64,000 nucleotides of DNA from PMP191F sp047602185. Lineage in GTDB: Bacteria > Bacteroidota > Bacteroidia > Chitinophagales > Chitinophagaceae. Shown piece by piece: positions 23,752-32,644 of the stretch. The first letter of the stretch is position 1; each line of letters opens with the position of its first letter. The notes beneath the pieces are model-generated. The model ran no database searches. It worked only from the letters and a program-made list of their open reading frames with translations, and had not been told where the DNA came from. The position numbers and the translations under genes are program-made. The stretch spans positions 7,502,001 to 7,566,000 of the forward strand of contig JASGHY010000001.1 of the NCBI GenBank assembly GCA_047602185.1, given 5' to 3'.

Positions 23752-24216
23752 TCAGGCGCGCTCGGAACCGATCGTGTAGTCGTACCACTCGACGATCTTC
23801 CCCTCCTTCACGAGGAACACGCCGACGCCGTGCCACGACTTCAGCTGGAAGTTCGAGAAACGATCGATCCGTTCGTTGATGACCATCGGCCCGCGCGCCC
23901 AGGTGTCGAGGATCTCGAACTGGTTCACGTTGTTCAGGATCGTCGTGATGCGCGCGACGAGCGCCTCGCGTCCCTTCGTCGGCTCCATCGTCTCTGTCAT
24001 GCGATAGGAGCCGTTGTCCGAGAAGAAGGCGAGCAAGCGGGTGAGGTCGTGACTCGGCCACGCGGCGCAGAAGTCCTTCACGACCTGGATGTTGGCTTTC
24101 TCCGTTGCCGTTGGTTCCGCCGCCTCGATCGTCGCGGCCATTCCCGCGGCGAACACGGTCCCGAGTCCCGCCGCGAAGAACGTGCGTCGATCCACTCCTG
24201 GCGTTGCTTCGTGCAT
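23752..24216 (-). CDS. Exported NTF2-like (limonene-epoxide-hydrolase fold) protein
   Basis: A 154-residue protein with a Tat-type leader (VDRRTFFAAGLGTVFAAG) and then an NTF2-like cone domain: VVKDFCAAWPSHDLTRLLAF, DNGSYRMTETMEPTKGREAL, and the closing strands FLVKEGKIVEWYDYTI. The pattern is closest to limonene-1,2-epoxide hydrolase/SnoaL-like proteins, in which an Asp-Arg-Asp set acts. Substrate unknown. Start at ATG 24216; upstream codons look noncoding. Confidence 0.8.
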   Translation of the reverse strand: MHEATPGVDRRTFFAAGLGTVFAAGMAATIEAAEPTATEKANIQVVKDFCAAWPSHDLTRLLAFFSDNGSYRMTETMEPTKGREALVARITTILNNVNQFEILDTWARGPMVINERIDRFSNFQLKSWHGVGVFLVKEGKIVEWYDYTIGSERA

Positions 24217-24248
24217 GGCTCCCTCGCTCGTCGTCTGTGTCGCTCGCC

Positions 24249-25514
24249 TCAGGTGCGCGTCAGCCCGCGCGCCGCGGTCGCCGCGCTTGCCCAGGCCCAC
24301 TGGAAGTTGAACCCTCCGAGTCGTCCGTCGACGTCGAGTACTTCGCCAACGAGGTAGAGCCCTCGCTGCACACGCGACTCCATCGTCTTCGGATCGACCT
24401 CCGCGAGGTCGACGCCACCGGCCGTCACCTCTGCATAGTTATACCCGCGTGTGCCGGAGACTGCGAGAGGCCATTCGACGAGCGCGTGTGCGAGCCGGCG
24501 GCGTGCATCGCGGGTGAGCGAGCCCACCGCCTGCGAACGTGGAATGTCGACGGCAGCGAGGAACGCGTCTGCGACAGCACCAGGCATCCAGACAGACAGG
24601 ATCGTCGCCAGCGTCGCGCGCGCGCGATCGGCGCTTGCCGCGACGAGCGCGCTGTCGACGGTGTCGAACGTGTGGTCTGGCACGACGTTCAGCGTGAGTG
24701 CGACGGTGCGGTGCTCCGCGACGCCGCGCGTCCAGTGCCGCGACACGTCGAGCGCCGCCGGTCCGCTGATGCCGAAGTGGGTCCAGAGCAGCGACCCCGA
24801 TACACGCGTGCCGATCCGGCCGTCGATCCACACCGCGATCTCCACGTCGTGCGCGATACCCGAGAGCGCGGCGTGAGACAACGCAGACGCGGAGAGCGTG
24901 AGCGGCACCAGCGCAGGCACGGGCGGCACGATCGTGTGGCCGAGCCGTCGCGCCATGATCCATCCCGAACCGTCGCTTCCGCTCTTGGGGAGCGACTGAC
25001 CGCCGGTTGCGAGCACCACACGACGCGCCCGCAGCACGCCGAGGCTCGTATCGATCGCGAATCCCGCGGGAGACGAATGCACGGCCGCGACGCGGCATCC
25101 GTCGATGCGCTCCACTCCCAACCGTCGCGCCTCGCCCAGGAGCGCGTCGAGGACGTCCCTCGCGCGATTCGAATCGGGGAACAGCTTGCCGTGCTCTTCT
25201 TCGTGGAGCGGGACGCCGAGCTCCGTGAAGAGCGCAATCGTTCTCGAAACGGGAAGCGTGCGCAGGATCTGCCGGATCGCCGCCGCCGATCCGCCGTTGA
25301 AGTCGCGTTCCGTCACGCGTGCGTTCGTGACGTTGCAACGTCCGCCACCGCTGACGAGGATCTGGCGCCAGGACGTCGCGCACCGTCGATCAGCGCGATG
25401 CTGGCCGACGCGAGTCGACGCGTGAAGATCGCCGTCGCCAGTCCGGCGGCGCCGGCGCCGACGATGGCGATGTCGAAAGAGGTGGAGGGAGGAGCGGCGG
25501 ACGTGATGTCGCAA
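24249..25514 (-). CDS. BaiN/HI0933-type flavoprotein, one frameshift
   Basis: About 420 residues. The N-terminal FAD motif DIAIVGAGAAGLATAI is in one frame (near 25,475) and the rest in another. The break is near 25,370, where the expected sequence for RPGAKILVSGGGRCN lacks one base. Family motifs: SGGGRCNVTNA, FFTELGVP-like FTELGVPLHEEEHGKLFP, VLATGGQSLPKSGSDGSG and the C-terminal GLYLVGEVLDVDGRLGGFNFQWAWASA. HI0933/YhiN/BaiN proteins are NAD(P)/FAD reductases; some reduce bile-acid or other enoyl intermediates. The start codon is not clear in the corrected frame, so the right end is approximate. Confidence 0.82.
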   Translation of the reverse strand: MRHHVRRSSLHLFRHRHRRRRRRRTGDGDLHASTRVGQHRADRRCATSWRQILVSGGGRCNVTNARVTERDFNGGSAAAIRQILRTLPVSRTIALFTELGVPLHEEEHGKLFPDSNRARDVLDALLGEARRLGVERIDGCRVAAVHSSPAGFAIDTSLGVLRARRVVLATGGQSLPKSGSDGSGWIMARRLGHTIVPPVPALVPLTLSASALSHAALSGIAHDVEIAVWIDGRIGTRVSGSLLWTHFGISGPAALDVSRHWTRGVAEHRTVALTLNVVPDHTFDTVDSALVAASADRARATLATILSVWMPGAVADAFLAAVDIPRSQAVGSLTRDARRRLAHALVEWPLAVSGTRGYNYAEVTAGGVDLAEVDPKTMESRVQRGLYLVGEVLDVDGRLGGFNFQWAWASAATAARGLTRT

Positions 25515-25601
25515 TTATCGCCCGCGCGAGGGACGCAGGTCGCGTTTCGCGGATGCTCCTCGACAGCTGACCGAGCGAACCGCCACAGGTATGATTGATC
25601 G

Positions 25602-26910
25602 TTGGCTCGCGTGACATCCACCCACGCCGTCGCGTGGGGATTCAGACTCATTGCCTGGACGATCGTCGCCTGGTTCATGGGATGGACCGGTGTGCTGCTG
25701 CTCGCGGCTGCGGCGCTCGTCGTCCAGGCTCTCGCACTGACGCTGCGCGCATGGCCAGACCGTCCGACGTCGACGATCGTGCTCGGTGCGGGCGTCGCGC
25801 TGTCGCTCGCGCTGCTGGCATCGACCGTGTGGCCGGGACGCGCCGAAATCGGACTGCCTGTCGGCGTCGCCGTCTTCACGTGTCACGCCATCTCATATCT
25901 GGTCGACGTGCGGCGTGGCATCGCCGATCCTCGACGGCACGTGACCAGCCTGCTCTATCTCCTGCAGTTGCCGGTGTTCCCCGTCGGACCGCTCTCACGG
26001 TTCCACGAGTTCGCGGAGCTGGTGGCGCGTGCGGACGTGAGCATGGCCGGCTTCTCGTACGGTGTCCGCCGCATCGTGCAGGGGCTCACGAAGGTCTATC
26101 TCATTGCGGGGCCGCTGGGGTCTGTTGCCGATCGCATCTTCGATCTGCGCGTGACGAAGCTCTCGATCGATGCGGCGTGGCTCGGTCCGGTCTGTGTCGG
26201 TCTCCAGATCTACTTCTGATCTCACCGGGTTCTCGGATGTCGGCATCGGTCTCGGCAAGATGGTGGGGCTTCGTTACCAGGAGAACTTCCGTCGTCCGTA
26301 TACCGCCGATTCGATTCGCGAGTTCTGGCGTCGCTGGAACGTGACGCTCGTGACGTGGCTTCGCGACTACGCCGCGTTGCCGATTGCCGGCCATGAACAG
26401 GCCAGCGTGGGGCGGTACGGCCTCACGATTTTTGGTTTCCTGCTGATCGGCCTGTGGACCGAGACGTCGTGGAACGTGCTGCCATGGGCGATCTACAGCG
26501 CGAGCTGGCTGGCCATCGAAGCGCTCGGTGTCGGCGTTCTGCTCCAGCGTGTGCCGCGCGCGCTGCGCCACGTCTACGTGCTGCTCGTTGTCCTCGTCGG
26601 GTGGGTGATCCTCCGTGCGAGCGGGCCGGGTCCGCTGCTCGGATACGTCGAAGCGATGCTGGGCAGTGCCGTCGCGCCGTTCGGCGGCTCCGGCGAGTAC
26701 CTGACGCCGGGGTTCGTGACAGCCTTCGTCTGCGCGGTCATCTTCGCGGGGCCTCTGGTCAGCAACTTGAGCCGCTGGCGCGTGTCGGTCGACTCCGCCG
26801 TGGCATCGCTGCTGATGATGTTCGCGGCGACCGGCATTCTCCTCTGGCACCTGGCCCGCGGCATCCGGCGGCTATACGATGTCCTCTCGGGCACGAAGCG
26901 CACCGGCTGA
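25602..26910 (+). CDS. MBOAT-family protein lacking the catalytic histidines, one frameshift
   Basis: A multi-pass membrane protein of about 435 residues in the AlgI/DltB group of O-acyltransferases. LLYLLQLPVFPVGPLSRFHE, LQIYFDLTGFSDVGIGLGKM and FWRRWNVTLVTWLRDY are clear family segments. The frame breaks at about 26,216, where CTTCTGATC should be CTTCGATC (an added T makes TGA). The two His residues conserved in active enzymes are replaced: WRRWH is WRRWN, and GLWHG is GLWTE. It may be inactive as an acyltransferase or have another role. No AlgJ/AlgX-type partner is adjacent. It starts at TTG 25602 or GTG 25611. Confidence 0.82.
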
Positions 26911-27015
26911 GATATCCGCGGATCGTCCTCTGCATCGTCTGGACATCCGACCGTCGCGGAGGTCCTAATCTGCGGAATCACACAGCGTGGTTCACCTTTC
27001 CGAGCAGGTGCCTGG

Positions 27016-27396
27016 ATGCCGATAGCGATGATGCAGGACGCCGAGCAGCGCCGTGTGACCGTGACGGTCAGCGATCCGTGGAGCGTCGAGGAAATCGTCG
27101 TGGCGGGCGATCGACAGATCGCGAAAGGGATCTGGCGATACGGTGCGGTGTACGACCTTCGCGGAAGCACGTGGGTGCCGTCGGAACCCGATCTGCTCTG
27201 GCTCGTGACACGCGGTCATCAGCAGGTGGCGCTGCACGGCGCGCGTGGTCCCGTAGCGATTGTGGTCGATGCCACCGCGTCGTCGCAGCTGGTGCAGTGT
27301 TACGTGGAGTACGGCGGCGGGGCGGACGCGGCGAGGGTCTTCGAGAGCGACGTGGCGGCGGCCGACTGGCTGGCGAGCCAGCCAGTGTCGGGATGA
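27016..27396 (+). CDS. Hypothetical protein, 126 residues
   Basis: A compact mixed alpha/beta protein without signal peptide or membrane segment: RVTVTVSDPWSVEEIVVAGD, RYGAVYDLRGSTW and ESDVAAADWLASQPVSG. The ending (an Asp-rich helix followed by a VAAADWL pattern) recalls SpoIIAA-like/STAS-type proteins, where a late helix follows a strand. I do not consider that enough for a call. It stands alone between the MBOAT gene and a small minus-strand frame. Confidence 0.55.
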   Translation: MPIAMMQDAEQRRVTVTVSDPWSVEEIVVAGDRQIAKGIWRYGAVYDLRGSTWVPSEPDLLWLVTRGHQQVALHGARGPVAIVVDATASSQLVQCYVEYGGGADAARVFESDVAAADWLASQPVSG

Positions 27397-27465
27397 GCGA
27401 GAAAGCGAGGCACGGGCGCCTGACGAGGCTCCCGTGCGTGTCGATGCGTGAGCAGATGTTCCGTG

Positions 27466-27552
27466 TCAGTTGAACAGGAACGTCATCATGATGATGCCGA
27501 CGATCGCGGCGAAGGCGATGTGAATCCAGAACAGTCCGAAGGTCTCGTCCAT
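27466..27552 (-). CDS. Small single-pass membrane protein, 28 residues
   Basis: ATG 27552 to TGA 27466 encodes MDETFGLFWIHIAFAAIVGI then IMMTFLFN. An acidic N-terminus and one continuous hydrophobic helix (about 6-27) make a credible small membrane protein. It is divergent from the pentapeptide-repeat gene, with 47 bases between starts. It could be a small subunit or toxin-like peptide. No family recognised, and short frames of this kind need independent support. Confidence 0.45.
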   Translation of the reverse strand: MDETFGLFWIHIAFAAIVGIIMMTFLFN

Positions 27553-27599
27553 AGCGGACGATTTTACGACGGACGCTGGCGAATCCGGTAGATCACCGT

Positions 27600-28901
27600 A
27601 TGGCCGACTCCAGACACCTCGAGAGGCTCGCGCGCGGTGTGGCCGAATGGAACGCGTGGCGCGCCGCGCATCCGTCGGAAACGATCGATCTCGAGGACGC
27701 GGAGCTCCGCGACGCGGATCTGCATGAAGCCAACCTTGCCCACGCCAATCTGTCCGGCGCTCGTCTGAACGGCGCCGACCTGGGCGGCTCCGATCTGAGA
27801 GGCGCGGATCTCCGGGGTGCCGATCTCTTCGGGGCCACGCTCGCGTACGCCCAGCTTTCCGGTGCGCGTTTCGAGGGGAGCAGCCTCGTGCGCGTGTCCT
27901 TCACCGGCACGGCGATCGACCATGTCGATCTCTCTGGCGTCGAGATGACGGCAGCCGACTTCAGCCTGGCGACCTTCACCGACGTCGCGCTTCGCGGCGC
28001 CGATCTGATCGAGGCCTACATGCACGAGGCCTCGCTGCCGGGAGTGGACCTGCGCGACGCCAACATGTGGGATGTCGATCTCTCGGCCGCCGATTTGACA
28101 GGCGCCGATCTTCGAGGCGCGTCGTTGAGAAACGGAAACCTGCGCGACGCGTGTCTTGCCGGCGCGCGGCTCGATGGCGCCGATCTCAGCCGAGCGGACG
28201 CGAGCCGTGCCGATCTGCGTGGTGCGAGCCTCACGGGTGCCACGCTGGAGCATGCGCGTCTGACCGAGTGCAATCTCGATCGCGCCGTCATCACCGGCGC
28301 CGCGGTGTACGGTGTGTCGGCATGGGGACTCAAGGTCGACGGAGCACGGCAGGCGGATCTGCGGATTACGCCTCGCGAAGGTGCGGCGGCGATCACGGCC
28401 GACGATCTCGAGGTCGCGCAGTTCCTCTACATGCTGCTCGACAACCGGCGGCTGCGGTCGGTCATCGACACCATCACGTCGAAGGTGGTCCTCATCCTGG
28501 GCCGTTTCACGGCGGAACGGAAAGCCGTGCTCGACGCGGTCCGCGACGAGCTCAGAACGTCAGGCTACGGCTATGTGCCGATCGTCTTCGACTCGGACGT
28601 GCCCGACAGCCGCGACACGCACGAGACGATCACGCTCCTCGCGCGCATGGCGCGCTTCGTCGTGGCCGACATCACCGACGCACGCAGCGTGCCCCAGGAA
28701 CTGGTGTCGATCGTGGAGCAGCTGCCGTCGCTGCCAGTGCAGCCGATCCTGCGTCGCGGCGGCGAGCGGTGGGCGATGTACGACCACATCCGGCGCTACC
28801 CGTGGGTCCTCGACGTCCACGAATACGACGATGCGGGAGCGCTCGTGCGGGAGCTGAGGGCGCGGGTCATCGTGCCGGTGGAGCAGCGGCTGGCGAAGTG
28901 A
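27600..28901 (+). CDS. Pentapeptide-repeat protein with a C-terminal alpha/beta domain
   Basis: A 433-residue cytosolic protein. Residues about 30-245 are pentapeptide repeats (A(D/N)LxG/x units such as ADLRG, ANLSG, ADLTG), predicted to form a right-handed quadrilateral beta-helix. The C-terminal domain (about 275-425) includes LEVAQFLYMLLDNRRLRSVI, KVVLILGRFTAERKAVLDAV, MARFVVADITDARSVPQELV and RRYPWVLDVHEYD. From memory, this same tail follows pentapeptide repeats in cyanobacterial and other proteins. Its strand-helix order resembles TIR-like or nucleotide-binding folds, but no enzyme is established. The repeats probably serve as a recognition module for the effector-like tail. Confidence 0.85.
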   Translation: MADSRHLERLARGVAEWNAWRAAHPSETIDLEDAELRDADLHEANLAHANLSGARLNGADLGGSDLRGADLRGADLFGATLAYAQLSGARFEGSSLVRVSFTGTAIDHVDLSGVEMTAADFSLATFTDVALRGADLIEAYMHEASLPGVDLRDANMWDVDLSAADLTGADLRGASLRNGNLRDACLAGARLDGADLSRADASRADLRGASLTGATLEHARLTECNLDRAVITGAAVYGVSAWGLKVDGARQADLRITPREGAAAITADDLEVAQFLYMLLDNRRLRSVIDTITSKVVLILGRFTAERKAVLDAVRDELRTSGYGYVPIVFDSDVPDSRDTHETITLLARMARFVVADITDARSVPQELVSIVEQLPSLPVQPILRRGGERWAMYDHIRRYPWVLDVHEYDDAGALVRELRARVIVPVEQRLAK

Positions 28902-29130
28902 AGGTGCGCGTCGTGTCGTGGCGGCGGCGTGTCGAGAGGCATCAGCAAGCGACGCGACGATGGGTATACGGCGCGTATTACTTGCTGTCGTTCCGGCACA
29001 AGATCACACTCCAGGACGGGCCGTCCGGCCCCGAGATGATCGAGCTCGAGTTCGGCCGTGGCCAAAGTCAATTGAAAGGCATCGTCGCGCGTCGTGCAGA
29101 CGCTCGACGCCCGACAACGGCTACACTGGG

Positions 29131-30846
29131 ATGACATCCCGACGCGCCATGAAATCGTTCCGGCTGTCTGCGCTGCTCTCAGCACTCGGCCTCTGCCTCG
29201 TTGTCCTCGGGGCACTCACGCTCGCGTTCCGCGACATCCGGACCACGCTGCCGTACCCGCGGCACGTGGACGAACCGGCAATTGCCGTGGAGGCCGAGCT
29301 GTTCATCGTCTCGGGCTCGTTCCATCCGTCGACGTTCAACTATCCCTCGCTGCCGAAGTACCTCGCGGCGTTCGGCCTTGGGGTCGGCTTCATCCGCGAA
29401 TCGCTCGACGTGGATGCGCCGACGAAAGTCGACGAGATCGGTGAGGTCGCCTTTCCGTACTACGGTCAATCGACGCCCATGGGGACTGCGCGTCAACTCT
29501 TCGCGCTCGTCGGAGTAGTGGGGGTCGTGTGCACGGGACTGTTGGTGCGCTCGCTCCATGCCGATGGGCACGGTGTGGAGCGGGACGCTGCGCTCGTCGT
29601 GGCGCCGCTCATCGTGTTGACCACGCCGCTGTGGTGGTATCACAGCTGGACCTATCTCAACGTCGACATCGTCGGCGCCTGCTTTACGACGGCTGCGTTG
29701 TGGCGGCTGTTCGCCGCGGCCGAGAAGCCATCGATCGTGTCACTCGCGATCGTTCCCGGCGTGCTTGCGGGGCTCGCCACGGCGAGCAAGTACACGCTGG
29801 CGCCGGTGATGGCGTCGGTGCTGCTGGGCAACATCGCCTTTGCCCCCGCAGGACGCAGATTGCGGTTTGCGGCTGCGAGCATCGCCGGCGCTGGTGCGGC
29901 GTTTCTCGCGGCCATGCCCTATGCGCTGCTCGACGTGCCGGGGTTCCTGAATGGCCTCGCATTCGAGGGGCACCACTACGCCACGCGTCATCCGGGCTTC
30001 GAGGCGAGGCCGGGATGGCCGCAGGTGGCGTTCTACAGTCACGAGTTCATCTCGCAGTTCGGATGGCTGAACGCCGTGGCGGCCGGTGTCGGCTTCGTGG
30101 CGCTGGCGTGGCGTCGCAGCAGACATGCCGCGACGCTCGCCGCGTTTCCAGCGATCACGATGTGGCTGTTGATTCGGCAGCACGTGCACTTCGAGCGGAA
30201 CACGCTCGCCCTCTTCCCGATCGTGGCGGCGTTGTCATGGTTGGGCATCGCTCTCATCTCGAAGTCTGTCGCGTCGTTCGTCAGAGGTTCTGACCGGATG
30301 CGTTCCGCCGCGCGAGTCGGTGTCGCGATCGTGCTCGCGGTCGGCTGTGTGGGCGTGACGCACCTGTCAGCGATGTGGACAGCTCCGACGGAGTCGAGAA
30401 GAGACGCGGAACGCTGGATTCGGCAGGCAATTGCTCCGAGTTGGACCATCGTGGTGCCCGACGAGCTCGCGCTCGATACCAGACGTCTCGAAGCGGAGGG
30501 ACGCCACATCCAACACGTCGCGCTCTCCGAAGCGCGCACGAAACAGGATGCCGACGCGCTGCTCGCCGGCATCGGCATGCCCAGCGTGATCCTGGTGCCG
30601 CAGTGGGGGGCCGATCCGTTTTTCCTCGGCGAGAAGAAAGCCGCGGATCTGCGTGAGGTCGCGGCGCAGTGGCAGATCGTCAAGTCGTTCGGCACCGCGT
30701 TCGTCCAGACCAATCACGAGCACGGCGTGCCTGACGGCGATCCCGCGTTTGGTGTCGCCCCGCTGCATCTTCCGGAGGAATGGACGGAGTGGTTGCGTCG
30801 ATTCGATGAGGAGCGGACGACGCCGCGAACGCGGCCGACGAAGTGA
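29131..30846 (+). CDS. GT-C membrane glycosyltransferase (ArnT/PMT-like)
   Basis: A polytopic membrane protein of 571 residues (start ATG 29131, or ATG 29149, six codons later). About ten hydrophobic segments precede a soluble C-terminal domain (about 425-565). The first periplasmic loop carries HVDEPAIAVEA, the Asp-Glu pair of GT39/GT83-type enzymes that use lipid-linked sugars. TFNYPSLPKYLAAF and ATASKYTLAPV are typical of this group. It would transfer a sugar from a polyprenyl carrier to a lipid, glycan or protein outside the cytoplasmic membrane. Acceptor unknown. The 230 bases before it hold nothing recognisable. Confidence 0.8.
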   Translation: MTSRRAMKSFRLSALLSALGLCLVVLGALTLAFRDIRTTLPYPRHVDEPAIAVEAELFIVSGSFHPSTFNYPSLPKYLAAFGLGVGFIRESLDVDAPTKVDEIGEVAFPYYGQSTPMGTARQLFALVGVVGVVCTGLLVRSLHADGHGVERDAALVVAPLIVLTTPLWWYHSWTYLNVDIVGACFTTAALWRLFAAAEKPSIVSLAIVPGVLAGLATASKYTLAPVMASVLLGNIAFAPAGRRLRFAAASIAGAGAAFLAAMPYALLDVPGFLNGLAFEGHHYATRHPGFEARPGWPQVAFYSHEFISQFGWLNAVAAGVGFVALAWRRSRHAATLAAFPAITMWLLIRQHVHFERNTLALFPIVAALSWLGIALISKSVASFVRGSDRMRSAARVGVAIVLAVGCVGVTHLSAMWTAPTESRRDAERWIRQAIAPSWTIVVPDELALDTRRLEAEGRHIQHVALSEARTKQDADALLAGIGMPSVILVPQWGADPFFLGEKKAADLREVAAQWQIVKSFGTAFVQTNHEHGVPDGDPAFGVAPLHLPEEWTEWLRRFDEERTTPRTRPTK

Positions 30847-31190
30847 TGCAGCTTGACAACAAGTCGCCGGCTTGTGCACCGGCATGCGAAGCTCGTCGAA
30901 AATGCTTCGACGACATTCCCGAGTTCCCGTCGTTTCATGGCGAAGCGTGGGAAGTCTTTCCTTCTCTTGTCTACCGCCTGCGGAACCTTGCAAAACGCGT
31001 GAGCACTCGCGACTGAGAGTGCTCGACGGCTCCGAGTAGCGCCTGAACGATCCTCAGACGACGGGCATTCTGGCCCAGTCTTTTCGACTGCAACTGGCCC
31101 TAGACCGGCGGACCAGCCTCAGCGCAGAGTTTCCTGATGCGAGCTGACCTTCGTTGTTCGCTCATTAGGGAAACTGTTCAGGAGCAGACA
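30847..31190. other. Gene-free spacer with one perfect inverted repeat
   Basis: No credible coding frame on either strand. GAGCACTC (31001-31008) and GAGTGCTC (31017-31024) form an eight-base stem with an eight-base loop and no T-run. AGGAGC at 31,181 is the ribosome site of the next gene. Confidence 0.5.
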
Positions 31191-32171
31191 ATGCAGACGA
31201 ATATCAAAGTCGCGATCGCTCAGACCCTGGCGGTCGGCGCCGCTCTGGCTCTATTCGCGCTCTCGCCCGCGCTCGAAGCGCAAGACGCGTACAAGGCCGT
31301 GCCCGGCTGGGGGCAACAGTTGCCGAATGGAATGAAGTGGGGCGAGACCTCGGGAATGGCAATCGACGCCAAGGGAACGATTCTCGCGTTCACGCGCGCG
31401 GAGCCGCCGGTCGTCGAACTGAACGCGGATGGCAAGGTGCTTCGCACGTGGGGCGACAAGATCTTCGTCTGGCCGCATGGCATCCGTGTCGACCGCGACG
31501 GCAACATCTGGATCACCGACGGCCAGAACAACGACGAGAAGACCAACGGCCAGTTGGTCTACAAGTTCAGTCCCGATCACAAGCTGCTCATGACGATCGG
31601 CACCAAAGGCGTTGCCGGCGACGGTGAGTACACCTTCAATGGACCGACCGACGTTGCCATCGGCAAGAACGGCGACATCTTCGTCACGGACGGTCACGTG
31701 AACGCGCGCGTGGTCAAGTACACAAAGGACGGAAAGTTCATCAAAGCGTGGGGCAGGAAGGGGACCGGCCCAGGCGAATTCAACTTGCCGCACTCCGTTG
31801 CCATCGACTCACAAGGTCGGGTCTTTGTCGCCGATCGATCGAACAATCGCATTCAAATCTTCGATCAGGACGGGAAGTTCCTCGAGCAGTGGGATCAGTT
31901 CGGCGGCGACAGCAGCATCACCATCTTCCCGGATGACACGCTCTACGCCGTCGACACGTACAAGTTCAAAGCTGTGTTCATCGGCAACGCAAAGACCGGA
32001 GTGGTCACGAGCAAGTTCACCGACCTCTCGATTGCGGAAGGGCTGGCAGTCGATCCGAAGACACGAACGATCTATACCGGCGAAGTGCGACCCGACAAAA
32101 TCGGAGACATGCCGACAGGTTCGACTGTTCGAAAGTTGGTGAAACAGGGGGCCGCCGGCTCTCGTGACTGA
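31191..32171 (+). CDS. Exported NHL-repeat beta-propeller protein
   Basis: A 326-residue protein with a signal peptide (about 1-30, ending LEAQDA) followed by roughly six NHL blades: GMAIDAKGTILAFTR, GIRVDRDGNIWITDG, DVAIGKNGDIFVTDG, SVAIDSQGRVFVADRSNNRI and LAVDPKTRTIYTGE. The arrangement is like the peptidylglycine alpha-amidating lyase (PAL) propeller, but the zinc/calcium site residues cannot be confirmed by eye. ATG 31191 follows a clear AGGAGC. Its G+C is somewhat lower than neighbouring genes (two sampled lines near 58-60%), as is that of the next gene, hinting at separate acquisition. Confidence 0.82.
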   Translation: MQTNIKVAIAQTLAVGAALALFALSPALEAQDAYKAVPGWGQQLPNGMKWGETSGMAIDAKGTILAFTRAEPPVVELNADGKVLRTWGDKIFVWPHGIRVDRDGNIWITDGQNNDEKTNGQLVYKFSPDHKLLMTIGTKGVAGDGEYTFNGPTDVAIGKNGDIFVTDGHVNARVVKYTKDGKFIKAWGRKGTGPGEFNLPHSVAIDSQGRVFVADRSNNRIQIFDQDGKFLEQWDQFGGDSSITIFPDDTLYAVDTYKFKAVFIGNAKTGVVTSKFTDLSIAEGLAVDPKTRTIYTGEVRPDKIGDMPTGSTVRKLVKQGAAGSRD

Positions 32172-32180
32172 TGATCCATC

Positions 32181-32212
32181 GAGAACGGCGAGTGTCACTG
32201 CTCGCCGTTCTC
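32181..32212 (+). terminator. Perfect 12-base hairpin after the NHL gene
   Basis: GAGAACGGCGAG (32181-32192) and CTCGCCGTTCTC (32201-32212), loop of eight. It begins nine bases after the stop codon. No T-run follows, so it is either a U-less terminator or an RNA-end stabiliser. Confidence 0.6.
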
Positions 32213-32644
32213 TCGTGCGCGCACGGACAACGTCGCGCCGGCAAGTTCGTGCCTCTCGCCTTCAGCGCGGCCGCCGTGCTCTCCCTGTCACGCCGCCTTG
32301 TCCTGCCCGCGCTTCTTCTTCGTCACGACTCTCGTGACCGCACTTCAAGTCCCACGATCGCCCCAAGCATTTCGTGACCCGATCGCGCTGACTGTCACGC
32401 ATACGCCAGGGTTTTGGCTGGGAAGCTTCCTGGTCGCGCGTCAGACGGCCAACGACTCCTCTCGCAAAGCGTTCGTCGTCGTGCGCGGTGATGCGCCGTA
32501 CGCGTGCGCAACGACGTAGTTGCACGTCGGCACCAGTCTCATCGCGTCAGCCTTGCTCGGATATCAGTCGGCGAGGAGCAATCCAAGCAAGCACTGGTAT
32601 AGGCTCAAGGGCAAGTTGGAACGAAATGCGATGGGCCAAAATCA
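32213..32644. other. Gene-free spacer before the MocR-type regulator
   Basis: I see no convincing gene on either strand over about 430 bases. The open frames here have no recognisable domains and poor coding character. The last 50 bases contain GGTATAGGCTC, which could be the regulator's promoter or the target of its own product, since MocR proteins often bind next to their own gene. Confidence 0.4.

Noticed and set aside
31001..31024. Inverted repeat GAGCACTC/GAGTGCTC as a terminator
   Set aside because: No T-run, and it lies 155 bases after the nearest stop codon.
32298..32519. Possible small gene in the spacer before the MocR gene
   Set aside because: No domain, no ribosome site and frames on both strands look equally random.
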